From an uncultured Muribaculaceae bacterium (GTDB lineage Bacteria > Bacteroidota > Bacteroidia > Bacteroidales > Muribaculaceae): DNA of 10,653 nt. The DNA lies in the NCBI GenBank assembly GCA_910584185.1, contig CAJTYC010000079.1, positions 1 to 10,653 of the forward strand, written 5' to 3'. Both the position numbers and the translations under genes were made by a program. Below are positions 1 to 7,200 of this stretch, in pieces. The notes below the pieces were generated by a model. It was not told where the DNA came from and did not search any database. It saw only the letters and a list, made by a program, of their open reading frames with translations. Numbering within the stretch: position 1 is the first letter of the stretch; each line of letters begins with the position of its first letter.

Positions 1-1
1 A

Positions 2-115
2 GCCTTGATTTTTTATACTGCCGGTGTAAAAATCTCAGGATTTTTATCTAAATTTACAATGTTTAAGGATTATATTACCGACCTTGATCTTAATGCCTTT
101 TTAGAAACCACGTAG
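2..115 (+). CDS. 3' end of an unrecognised gene (C-terminal 37 residues)
   Basis: The second reading frame is open from the window edge to a TAG at 113-115 and encodes a tail that begins ALIFYTAGVK and ends DLNAFLETT. The other plus frames and all minus frames are interrupted in this stretch, and a terminator-like hairpin follows 40 bp after the stop. Both facts support a real gene end. I do not recognise the family from this short tail. Too little is present to assign function or localisation. The gene converges on the pseudouridine synthase gene. The chief doubt is that an open frame of 38 codons can occur by chance in AT-rich DNA. Confidence 0.5.
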   Translation, partial: ALIFYTAGVKISGFLSKFTMFKDYITDLDLNAFLETT

Positions 116-155
116 CCATTATTGTCGCGGCATAAGAATGACCGCAAACCAAAGA

Positions 156-185
156 AAAGGGTGCATCAAAGTAGATGCACCCTTT
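156..185. terminator. Hairpin terminator between convergent genes
   Basis: A perfect 12-bp stem (AAAGGGTGCATC at 156-167 with GATGCACCCTTT at 174-185) encloses a six-base loop. It lies between the stop of the upstream plus-strand frame (115) and the stop of the minus-strand pseudouridine synthase (250). On the minus strand the stem is followed by a T-rich stretch (TTTTCTTT counting the stem end), so it best fits termination of the synthase gene. The plus-strand side has only a short T run. The core GGGTGCATC is shared with the terminator near 3888-3917. Confidence 0.8.
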
Positions 186-249
186 CTTGCCGTTCCATAT
201 TTTGCTTGAAGTTGGGCTTGTTTTTACCAATTTGGATTAAGGCCCCGTA

Positions 250-897
250 TCATAGGGACGGCTCGTTAGGAAGTGTTATGTCGATGGGTTGCTTGCTCAC
301 AGGGTGAATGAACTCTATGCGGTGAGATTGTAAGGAGATGCCTCCGTTACGGTTGCTTCGCTTCGCTCCATATTTCAGGTCTCCCTTTATAGGATGCCCC
401 ATGGCTGCGAGTTGTGCCCTTACCTGATGTTTGCGTCCGGTAAGAAGTTCTATTTCCAATAGGGTGTAGCGGTCGAAGCTCTCGATTGTGCGGTAGCGCA
501 GACGTGACAGCTTCGCATCTTTGTTGTTCTTATCGGTGACGAATGTCTTGTTGATTCTGCCATCCGACACGAGATAATCTTCGAGCAAACCCTCCGGATT
601 TTCAGGATGCCCCTCCACTATGGCGTGATATGTCTTATGCACTTCACCCTCGCGAAACATGCGGTTCATCCTTTCCAAAGCCTTTGAGGTCCGTGCAAAC
701 ACCACAAGACCCTCCACAGGCCTGTCTATGCGATGTGTAACACCGCAAAACACGTTGCCCGGCTTGTTATACTTCTCTTTGATATACTGCTTCACTATCT
801 CCGAGAGAGGAGTGTCGCCGGTCTTGTCGCCCTGCACTATCTCGCCCACGGCCTTGTTGACGATAATGAGGTGATTATCTTCGTAGATTACTTCCAT
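250..897 (-). CDS. RluA-family RNA pseudouridine synthase
   Basis: The 215-residue product belongs to the RluA family, enzymes that isomerise specific uridines in rRNA or tRNA to pseudouridine in the cytoplasm. The catalytic motif HRIDRPVEG is at residues 55-63, with Asp58 as the expected nucleophile. GRKHQVRAQL at 154-163 matches the conserved RluA motif that contains the H-Q-[IV]-R core. The N-terminal strand (MEVIYEDNHLIIVNK) is typical of family members without an S4 RNA-binding domain, and the length fits such short forms. The ATG at 897 is the natural start because it opens directly on this conserved strand. No convincing promoter box was found just upstream. The gene ends at a hairpin terminator and is followed by a convergent gene. 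The exact target uridine cannot be read from sequence, so no RluA/C/D symbol is assigned. Confidence 0.93.
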   Translation of the reverse strand: MEVIYEDNHLIIVNKAVGEIVQGDKTGDTPLSEIVKQYIKEKYNKPGNVFCGVTHRIDRPVEGLVVFARTSKALERMNRMFREGEVHKTYHAIVEGHPENPEGLLEDYLVSDGRINKTFVTDKNNKDAKLSRLRYRTIESFDRYTLLEIELLTGRKHQVRAQLAAMGHPIKGDLKYGAKRSNRNGGISLQSHRIEFIHPVSKQPIDITLPNEPSL

Positions 898-939
898 TGT
901 ATTTGTGTCAATGCGCCAAAATCTGAATGGTTACTTATT

Positions 940-1020
940 GTCGTCGCCGGAGGCTCCTCCCTCCCGGTGGCTTCGCGACGTTGCATCGCGAACCGGGGGA
1001 GAGGAGGCGCCGCTGACGAC
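940..1020. repeat. 81-bp imperfect palindromic repeat, copy 1 (complete)
   Basis: The left arm (940-978, starting GTCGTCGCCGGAGG and ending GGCTTCGCGA) and the right arm (986-1020, starting TCGCGAACCGGG and ending CGCTGACGAC) are imperfect reverse complements. They would fold into a long GC-rich hairpin with a seven-base loop (CGTTGCA, 979-985). The left arm recurs at 10599-10637 with a single difference. The element is intergenic, between the tRNA terminator and the pseudouridine synthase gene. It carries no credible gene. REP-like or MITE-like palindromes are the nearest known classes, but I do not recognise this one as a named family. Confidence 0.85.
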
Positions 1021-1051
1021 CAATATATTAGATGGCCAATATATTCGATGA
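1020..1051. repeat. Two tandem copies of a 16-bp AT-rich unit
   Basis: CCAATATATTAGATGG (1020-1035) is followed directly by CCAATATATTCGATGA (1036-1051), matching at 14 of 16 positions. The pair begins at the last base of the palindromic repeat and ends just before the tRNA terminator. No function can be assigned. Confidence 0.65.
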
Positions 1052-1061
1052 CCATAATAAC

Positions 1062-1090
1062 AAAAAAAAGCGAATCAAGAAGATTCGCTT
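1062..1090 (-). terminator. Intrinsic terminator of the tRNA-fMet gene
   Basis: Read on the minus strand, a perfect 9-bp stem (AAGCGAATC / GATTCGCTT, 1068-1090) with a five-base loop leads into an unbroken T run made from the eight A residues at 1062-1069. It starts four bases after the encoded CCA end of the tRNA, as expected for a monocistronic tRNA unit. Confidence 0.9.
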
Positions 1091-1093
1091 TAG

Positions 1094-1168
<75 letters not shown>

Positions 1169-1183
1169 TTGTGATTTCGACTG

Positions 1184-1214
1184 CAAAATTACAACAAATT
1201 TTTTAATCCGCAAA
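1184..1214 (-). promoter_or_regulatory. Bacteroidetes-type promoter for tRNA-fMet
   Basis: On the minus strand, TTTG (1214-1211) is followed by a 19-bp spacer and TAATTTTG (1191-1184), an exact match to the Bacteroidetes primary sigma-factor consensus TTTG-N19-TAnnTTTG. Transcription should start about 5-6 bases beyond the box, near 1178, leaving a leader of roughly 10 bases before the mature tRNA end at 1168. Confidence 0.85.
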
Positions 1215-1254
1215 ATTTTTCTTGACTTTTTTATCAAATTATTTAAAATTAATT

Positions 1255-1285
1255 TGTTATAATATTGATTATCAATTATATAACA
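1255..1285. repeat. 31-bp AT-rich imperfect palindrome
   Basis: TGTTATAATATTGAT (1255-1269) and ATCAATTATATAACA (1271-1285) are reverse complements at 13 of 15 positions around a single central T. The symmetry suits a dimeric DNA-binding protein, and the centre GATTATC has the same shape as the middle of a Fur box. It lies about 40 bp upstream of the tRNA -33 element and more than 740 bp from the plus-strand gene, so its target is unclear. AT-rich DNA produces such palindromes by chance. Confidence 0.35.
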
Positions 1286-1314
1286 GTATTTATGTTTTTA
1301 AAGTAGGAGTTGTC

Positions 1315-1343
1315 GTCGTCGGCGAGAAGGCATCGCCGCCGAC
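1315..1343. repeat. GC-rich hairpin in AT-rich DNA
   Basis: GTCGTCGGCGA (1315-1325) pairs with TCGCCGCCGAC (1333-1343) at 10 of 11 positions around a seven-base loop. There is no following T run in either direction. The GTCGTCG opening resembles the edge of the dispersed palindromic repeat, so a diverged relative is possible but not shown. Confidence 0.45.
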
Positions 1344-1366
1344 CTTGCCATAAGTGGAAACGAGGA

Positions 1367-1406
1367 GAGAGGGCGTGCCATAATCACTATTATGACACGC
1401 CCTCTC
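1367..1406. terminator. Terminator-like hairpin, probably for a lost minus-strand gene
   Basis: GAGAGGGCGTG (1367-1377) pairs perfectly with CACGCCCTCTC (1396-1406). The stem continues inward, after one mismatch, with C-G and ATAAT/ATTAT pairs around a four-base loop. The shape and GGGCGTG core match the hairpins that end genes elsewhere in this window, but no strong T run follows on either strand. It lies 48 bp past the end of the possible minus-strand gene remnant at 1455-1801. Confidence 0.5.
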
Positions 1407-1454
1407 AGGCTGCAATCGCAAAGTAGGATTAATGAAATGTCTTTCGTCAGATTA

Positions 1455-1801
1455 TTATTTTTTCTGTCTTAGTGCCATTGCGGCAATTCTTTGATATATA
1501 GCAGGAGATAGTTTGACAGTAATGAGGTGTCTTATAAGTGTGAGTGAATTTTTAAGGAAAGGTGTGAATGCAGCAATAGTGCGCCGACTCATGGAGCCGC
1601 TGCAAATATCTGCGATATTAAGAATTGGAAATATCCCTTCTCTGCACATTTCTTCCTTGGCGCACCGATGGAGATGCGCCGGATTAAATGCTGCAGACGG
1701 GAAACAACATATGGTTTTTCAGTATTGATATGGAAGGAGAGCCGTCCCATTACTTTCAGCCACTGCCGAATTGCATACGTAATGTATCCTTCAGTTTCCA
1801 C
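1455..1801 (-). pseudogene. Possible decayed gene, family unknown
   Basis: Two minus-strand frames overlap here. The first (1801 down to 1589, beginning METEGYITYAIRQWLKVMGR) and the second (open through about 1690 and down to a TAA at 1455, ending YQRIAAMALRQKK) could be one reading frame broken by a frameshift between roughly 1690 and 1590. The second ends at tandem TAA codons, with a terminator-like hairpin downstream. I recognise no domain in either part. The opposite strand is also open in places, and frames of 64-70 codons are common by chance, so this could equally be non-coding DNA. Confidence 0.22.
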
Positions 1802-1981
1802 CTGGGGAATCTTTGCGCCACAAAATTATAAAAATCTCTGTGTATATGCAAGATTACAACAGCCAATTTGATTAAAATATTTTGCAAAATAACTGTGGAC
1901 GTATTGGTGTAACTTTTGGTCAGATGGGAATTAATTAACATTTATTAACAGTGTAATTCTACAACAATGTTATAAAACATA

Positions 1982-1989
1982 TAAATTTG
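1982..1989 (+). promoter_or_regulatory. Candidate -7 box for the 602-residue secreted protein
   Basis: TAAATTTG matches the Bacteroidetes TAnnTTTG element and lies 42 bp before the start codon, giving a leader of about 35 bases. No TTTG is found at the expected 19-21 bp upstream, so the -33 element is weak or absent. As usual in this phylum there is no Shine-Dalgarno sequence; the bases before the ATG are AT-rich. Confidence 0.45.
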
Positions 1990-2031
1990 CAATGACAATT
2001 AATCTTTTCGACAACCTATATTTATATTAAT

Positions 2032-3840
2032 ATGACTGTAATTAGCAAGATTAAGGCAACTTTAGCAGGTTTTCCATTGTTGCTTTGTGCGGCAAGTGTA
2101 AGTGCAGACACATTCACTGCCGCAGACTTTGTAGAGGGCGATAAGTTTTGCACTCAATTGTTCTGGACGTCTAATATGCTTACTGATACTCCACGCCCTC
2201 AACATGGCACATGGAGCCGGTTTGAATACGTCTACGACAAGCAGGGAGAAATTGTCCAAAACGAAGTCAAGCTGAAATCATTTTACGATGGAGGTGAGGT
2301 AAATTTCCTGATTGAAGGCGATGAACTTGTGCTATACGGCCTCGATAAGAAAAGTGGAGTTGATTATTATACTTCAGACGGCAAAAAGCACCGTCTTGTA
2401 ACTGTTAAAAAAGTTGACTGGAAGTCTCCATGGCCCGATGGTAAGACGTATATGTTTATGAAGTATAATCCTGCCGCTTATTATGGGAAAATATCGAGAT
2501 TAGATGATGGTTCAGTTTCGGTGACATTCAATCTTAATGACGTGTGCCTTCAAGTAAACCGTAGACTAACCGTGGCGGAAAACCCACAATGGGAGGATGA
2601 TATAAATTCTTTCAGCAGAGTCGATTTTAGAATTTTTGACTCTAATGGATATATGGATGGTGCAAATGCCGGTGAAAAAATACCGGTTCATATCACATAT
2701 GAGCAGGTAGATAATAGTCATCAGAATGTTTATATCCGCAATTTTGCCGGATGTGGCGTTGCTTTTCACAATGAGTCTGTTGGTGATTTCTCCTTTTATG
2801 ACAAAGGGATAACGGCTGTAAAGAATGTCAGTAATAATACTTTCTCTATGCCGAGACAAGGATATACGGGTAGTCTGAAAGTGGATTATTCAAAATGGGG
2901 AGCTGGACTTGGTGTCGGAGCGGCAACAGGACAATATGTTTACAGGATAGCGAATATTACTGTCGACAACGTCTGTATAGAGGGTGGCTCCCAGGCCGAG
3001 GACATTGCCGGTACTATAGAGGAGGTACGTAATGTGCAGCTGGGTTGGCATAAGAATTGCGGTGGTTCGTTTACTATCGAGTCGGCTTCGCGTGGCACTT
3101 CGCAGTGGAAAACTTTCTCGCAAGATGAATATGGCAACCGCACGGAAATCAACTCTCTCAGTGAGTTTACTATCGCTTCGGTCAATGATATTACGCCCAA
3201 CGCTTCGTTTGGAGAACTCAAATCTACTTTCAGCGATTGGGGAATATTCCTGAAGGGTTTTATCAACGAAGATGTTAACCCGCATCTTGTGGAGAGTTAC
3301 GACATCTTTGTGGCCCCTGAATATTGCGACAATGTAGCATCCGGTAGCTTTGACGGTGCTCACGAATACGGTCACAATAAAGCGGTTCTTGCCACTTTCG
3401 ATGGCCCTGTGGTATTGACAAACGATTCCCTGAAGTTTGAGATAACCATTCCGATGGATAATATCAAGGAAAAGGGATGGACACCGTATTATGTGGATGG
3501 TAAATATTCTGTATATCTCCGTTTCAATCTCAAGGATGTACCGATGCACCAAGCGTCAAGAAAGGCTGCACCTTTGGCTCTTAACTCAGTATTGGCTTTC
3601 GGCGGTCTGAAACCTGTATCGGGCAAAAGCATTCCTACCTCTGTAGAGAGTGTGAACGCTGATAAAGTGTATATATCAGTGAACTCAGGCTGCATAACAG
3701 TATACGGAAGTCAAAGTGGAGTGAAAGTCTATTCGATCGACGGCAAGCTATTCTATGAAGGCCATGACAATATTATCTCATTACCCAATGGCTTATACAT
3801 AGTAAAGGCTGGCGATAAAACAGTGAAATGCAAACTGTAA
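2032..3840 (+). CDS. Secreted protein of unknown function with a Por/type IX-like C-terminal module
   Basis: The 602-residue product starts with a type I signal peptide: Lys6 and Lys8, a hydrophobic core, and a likely cut after SVSA (residue 25). The mature part has the composition of an extracellular beta-rich protein, with many aromatic, Asn, Gly and Asp residues and no other membrane segment. I recognise no enzyme motif. The last ~65 residues (538-602) look like the beta-sandwich sorting domain of Bacteroidetes secretion: a VESV opening, GVKVYSIDGKLFYEG, then LPNGLYIVKAGDKTVKCKL. In type IX systems this domain directs export across the outer membrane and is removed. Whether this organism has a type IX system cannot be seen here, so surface localisation is inferred. 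Cys19 lies in the signal peptide, but LLLC is a poor lipobox, so a lipoprotein is less likely. The gene stands alone on its strand and ends at a strong terminator. Confidence 0.85.
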   Translation: MTVISKIKATLAGFPLLLCAASVSADTFTAADFVEGDKFCTQLFWTSNMLTDTPRPQHGTWSRFEYVYDKQGEIVQNEVKLKSFYDGGEVNFLIEGDELVLYGLDKKSGVDYYTSDGKKHRLVTVKKVDWKSPWPDGKTYMFMKYNPAAYYGKISRLDDGSVSVTFNLNDVCLQVNRRLTVAENPQWEDDINSFSRVDFRIFDSNGYMDGANAGEKIPVHITYEQVDNSHQNVYIRNFAGCGVAFHNESVGDFSFYDKGITAVKNVSNNTFSMPRQGYTGSLKVDYSKWGAGLGVGAATGQYVYRIANITVDNVCIEGGSQAEDIAGTIEEVRNVQLGWHKNCGGSFTIESASRGTSQWKTFSQDEYGNRTEINSLSEFTIASVNDITPNASFGELKSTFSDWGIFLKGFINEDVNPHLVESYDIFVAPEYCDNVASGSFDGAHEYGHNKAVLATFDGPVVLTNDSLKFEITIPMDNIKEKGWTPYYVDGKYSVYLRFNLKDVPMHQASRKAAPLALNSVLAFGGLKPVSGKSIPTSVESVNADKVYISVNSGCITVYGSQSGVKVYSIDGKLFYEGHDNIISLPNGLYIVKAGDKTVKCKL

Positions 3841-3881
3841 GGTAACGTATTAAATGAGGTGACGTATTGACTGTGGTAACG
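3841..3881. repeat. 17-bp-period tandem repeat, about 2.4 copies
   Basis: The array starts at the base after the stop codon. GGTAACGTATTAAATGA (3841-3857) is followed by GGTGACGTATTGACTGT (3858-3874), 13 of 17 identical, and then by a partial third unit GGTAACG (3875-3881), all at an exact 17-bp period. The last unit runs into the base of the terminator stem. Confidence 0.6.
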
Positions 3882-3927
3882 AAAAAAGAGGGTGCATCAT
3901 AATTTTGATGCACCCTCTTTTTCGTTA
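3877..3927. terminator. Strong bidirectional terminator
   Basis: A perfect 12-bp stem (GAGGGTGCATCA at 3888-3899 with TGATGCACCCTC at 3906-3917) with a six-base loop is flanked by A and T runs and extended by TAACG/CGTTA pairs. It gives about 22 pairs with one bulged A. A T run follows the GC-rich stem on both strands. It can end the plus-strand secreted-protein gene and also the minus-strand efflux operon, whose last stop is at 3932. Confidence 0.92.
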
Positions 3928-3931
3928 GTCG

Positions 3932-4225
3932 TTAAATGCTTTGGCTGACCTCCCACACGAAGGCACGAAGCCCAAGTTTAGGTTTCTCTTCATCTATGGT
4001 GCGAAGTCGCGTAAGGAGTGGTTCCACACGGTCATCCTCAACCATCGTTATCATTGCTGAGGCGAGCGAGGGCCAAGCATGTGTGCCGAGGTGGGGTTCA
4101 CCGGTCTTGCTGCCACGGCCCTGCACCGTGCCGAAGGCTGTATACCCCCGGCATGAGCTGGCATTCAACGCCTCTATCACCTTCTCATGGTGTGCGAGGT
4201 CGTATGCTATGAATATTGCTTTCAT
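3932..4225 (-). CDS. Small P-II/DUF3240-like protein at the end of the efflux operon
   Basis: The 97-residue product has the strand-helix-strand / strand-helix-strand pattern of the P-II fold. Strand 1 is MKAIFIAYD. The helix HHEKVIEALNAS is followed by GYTAFGTVQGRG, where P-II proteins have the strand leading to the T-loop. SAMITMVEDD is strand 3, VEPLLTRLRTI is helix 2 and GLRAFVWEVSQ is strand 4. The T-loop segment is short and lacks the uridylylated Tyr of GlnB, so a nitrogen-signalling role is unlikely. P-II-like or DUF3240-type small proteins are known beside transport genes. The ATG at 4225 is chosen because it opens on strand 1 and lies one base after the transporter stop, implying translational coupling. 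The frame is open further upstream, but only inside the transporter gene and with no family signal. Ligand and partner are unknown; an accessory or sensor role for the pump is inferred. Confidence 0.78.
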   Translation of the reverse strand: MKAIFIAYDLAHHEKVIEALNASSCRGYTAFGTVQGRGSKTGEPHLGTHAWPSLASAMITMVEDDRVEPLLTRLRTIDEEKPKLGLRAFVWEVSQSI

Positions 4226-4226
4226 C

Positions 4227-7200
4227 TTATTTCTTCTTTTCGTGTTTAAGTCTGAGTTGCTTGCGCTGGTTCTTGATACCGTTGCCCGCAAATACGCAGT
4301 AAAGCACCGGCACAAAGAGCAGTGTGAGGATTGTGGAGAATGTAAGACCGCCAATCACGGCCACACCCATAGGACGCCACATCTCGGCACCTTCACCCGT
4401 ACCTACTGCCATAGGCACCATACCCAAGATTGTGGTCAACGTGGTCATGACCACAGGGCGCAAGCGTGAGCGACCGCCGTCGATTACGGCACGCCTTATC
4501 GACATGCCTCGCTCGCGGTTGAGCGTTATGTAGTCAATCAGCACGATACCGTTTTTCACCACAATACCGATAAGCATGATGGCACCGATCATCGACATGA
4601 TGTTGAGCGTATGCCCGGTAATCCACAATATCAGGAACACACCTGAGAATGCGAACAACAGCGAGGTCATGATAATGCCCGGATATGTGAACGACTCAAA
4701 CTGTGCGGCCATCACGATATACACCAATATTATAATAAGCACACCGAGCATCAGCAGGTCGCCAAACGAATCCTGTTGGTCCTCATACGTACCGGCAAGC
4801 TCGATGTTAATACCGGCTGGAAGTGTCATATTGTCAATCTCCGCCTCAGCATCCGCTACCACCTGGCTCAAAGGCACACCGTCAACCACAGCCGACACGG
4901 TGATGACACGCTCGCGGTCCTTGCGCTCGATGGTCGGAGGTGTGAAACGTTCCACCACCTTGCCGAGCTCCTTGAGGCGTATGCCTTGTCCGGTAGAAGT
5001 GTAAATCATGATGTTCTCGATATCCGATATCTGTGTGCGGTGCTCCGGAGCATACATCACCTTTATATCATACTCCTCGCCATCCTCACGATATTGCGAA
5101 GCTGTGGCGCCGTTGATACGGTTGCGAAGGTAATATGCTGCCGTCTGGAGGCTGATACCATACATCGAGAGTTTCTCGCGGTCGAAGTCCACCTGATATT
5201 CCGGCTGATAGTCCGAGCGGGAAATTGTGATGTCGGCCGTGCCATGAATACCGGAGAGTATCTGCTTGAGCGTGCGGGCCACGCTGTCGGTCTCCGCGAA
5301 GTCGTAACCGTAGATCTCGAAGTCCACAGTGGCTTGGCCACCCATACCGCCGCTCATGCCACCGCCCACCATCACCTGGGCCTTCTTGAAGTCAGGAAAT
5401 TCGCGGTCTATATCCTCACGCATGGAGTTGGCTATCTCCACGATGCCGCGTTTGCGCTCGGTGCTCGGCGTGAGACTGATGTTCATCGATATGATATGCG
5501 CACCATTGTCAGAAAGTGAGGCGAATGTGTTGTCTGAACTTGCCGGACCAACGGTATAGTTTGACACCTTGATTTCCGGATATTTCTTGCGCCATAGAGA
5601 GTCGAGACGGCTGGTCACCTCCTGTGCATATTCCACGCGCGAGCCGATGGGCAACTCCAGTTTCACACCGATTCGGGCATTATCTTGAGTGGGGATGAAC
5701 TCTGTGCCCACACCTTTCATAAGGAATATCGAGCCAACGAAGATGCCGAGACATACGAGTATTGTCACCGTGCGGTGGCCCACCACTTTGTGCAGCATAC
5801 GCGCATACCAGTTGTCGAATGCGTCGAGAGCACGCTCCACGGGAGTGTACCAGTTCTTTTTCTTCTTGCCGGTCTTGTCCTCGTCGCGAAGGCGCAGCCA
5901 CTGCGAGCAGAGCATAGGCGTGAGCGAGAGGGCGCAGGTGGTGGAGATAATCATCATGATTGTCACCATCCATCCGAGCTGGCGGAAGAGCACACCGGTC
6001 ATACCGGTGACAAGGGTAAGCGGGAAGAATACAGCGATTAGGGTCAGAGTGGAGGCGATTACAGAGATTGCAACCTCGTTTGTGCCATGCACAGCCGCCT
6101 GCTTTGGGTCTGCACCTCGTTCTATATGCGTCGTCACATTCTCAAGCACAACGATGGCGTCGTCGACCACCATACCGATAGATATGGAGAGTGCCGAGAG
6201 CGATATGATGTTGAGGGTATTGCCGGTGGCAAAGAGGTAGATGAACGACGCGATGAGCGACACCGGTATCGTGATCACGATAATCATCGTGGCGCGCCAG
6301 CGTCCCAAGAAGAGGAACACCACAATCATCACGAAGAGCAACGCATAGAGCACTGTCTCCACGAGTGAGGCGATGGTGTTGCGGATATTGTCAGATGTGT
6401 CGACAATCACACCTATCTTGATGTCGGAGGGGAGACTCTTCTCCAGCTTGGGGAGCATCTCCTTGACTTTATTGGAGATTTCCACTGAGTTGGCGCCCGA
6501 TTGCTTCTGAATGATAATCATTGCGCCCTCCTCACCATTGTTGTATGATTGCTGGGTGCGCTCCTCGAGTGTGTCCTCTACGCGTGCCACATCTTTAAGA
6601 TATACTATCTTACCGTTGAAGCTGCCAACGGGTATATCCTTGAGCTGCGCAGTGTTGTCAAACTCTCCCTGCACGCGGAGTGCATATGTATTGGAGCCGA
6701 TATCAAATGATCCGCCCGGCACGTTGCGGTTTTCCGCCCCTATCACGTTCGACACCTGTTCCACAGAGAGGTTATAGGCCTCAAGCCGGTTCGGGTCGAT
6801 ATATATATGCACTTCTCGTTTCGGTGCTCCTGATATCGACACCGTACCCACTCCGTCGATTCGTGCCAACGGGTTGGCCACATTCTCATCAAGTATCTTG
6901 TAAAGGCCGGGCATTGACTCGCTGGCCTGCACCGAGAGCAGGCAGATAGGAATCATGTCGGTAGAGAACTTGAAGATGATGGGATTCATCACATCATCAG
7001 GCAGCGATGACTCCACCATGTCGAGTTTGTCACGCACATCATTGGTGAGCACGTTGATGTCATAACCATATTCAAATTCGAGGGTGATGACCGATGTGTT
7101 CTCACGCGAGGTGGACGTCACGTGCTTGAGGTGCTCCACGGAGTTGAGTGTGTTCTCAAGCGGTTTGGTGACATTCTGTTCTATATCCTTCGCACTCGCA

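Larger units (their letters stand above)
1192..2031. other. Long intergenic stretch without a convincing intact gene
   Basis: Apart from the tRNA promoter at its left edge, this stretch contains an AT-rich palindrome (1255-1285), a GC-rich hairpin (1315-1343), a terminator-like hairpin (1367-1406), a possible decayed minus-strand gene (1455-1801), and an AT-rich leader with a promoter box for the 602-residue protein (1982-1989). No RNA gene family was recognised in it. The open frames inside are short, overlap each other on both strands and show no family motif. Confidence 0.6.

Noticed and set aside
1300..1428. AAAGTAGGA at 1300-1308 and again at 1420-1428, as a target duplication around a small element
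   Set aside because: A nine-base repeat is expected by chance in a gap of this size, and the ends of the enclosed segment do not form inverted repeats.
3932..4354. A longer, 140-codon version of the P-II-like gene starting at 4354
   Set aside because: The extra 43 residues lie inside the transporter gene in another frame and look like antisense-type noise. The ATG at 4225 opens on the first strand of the fold and is one base from the upstream stop.
4776..5519. A 247-codon plus-strand frame inside the RND transporter gene
   Set aside because: It lies antisense to a full-length, motif-complete RND gene, has His/Val/Arg-biased composition and no family signal. It is a shadow of the real gene's codon use.
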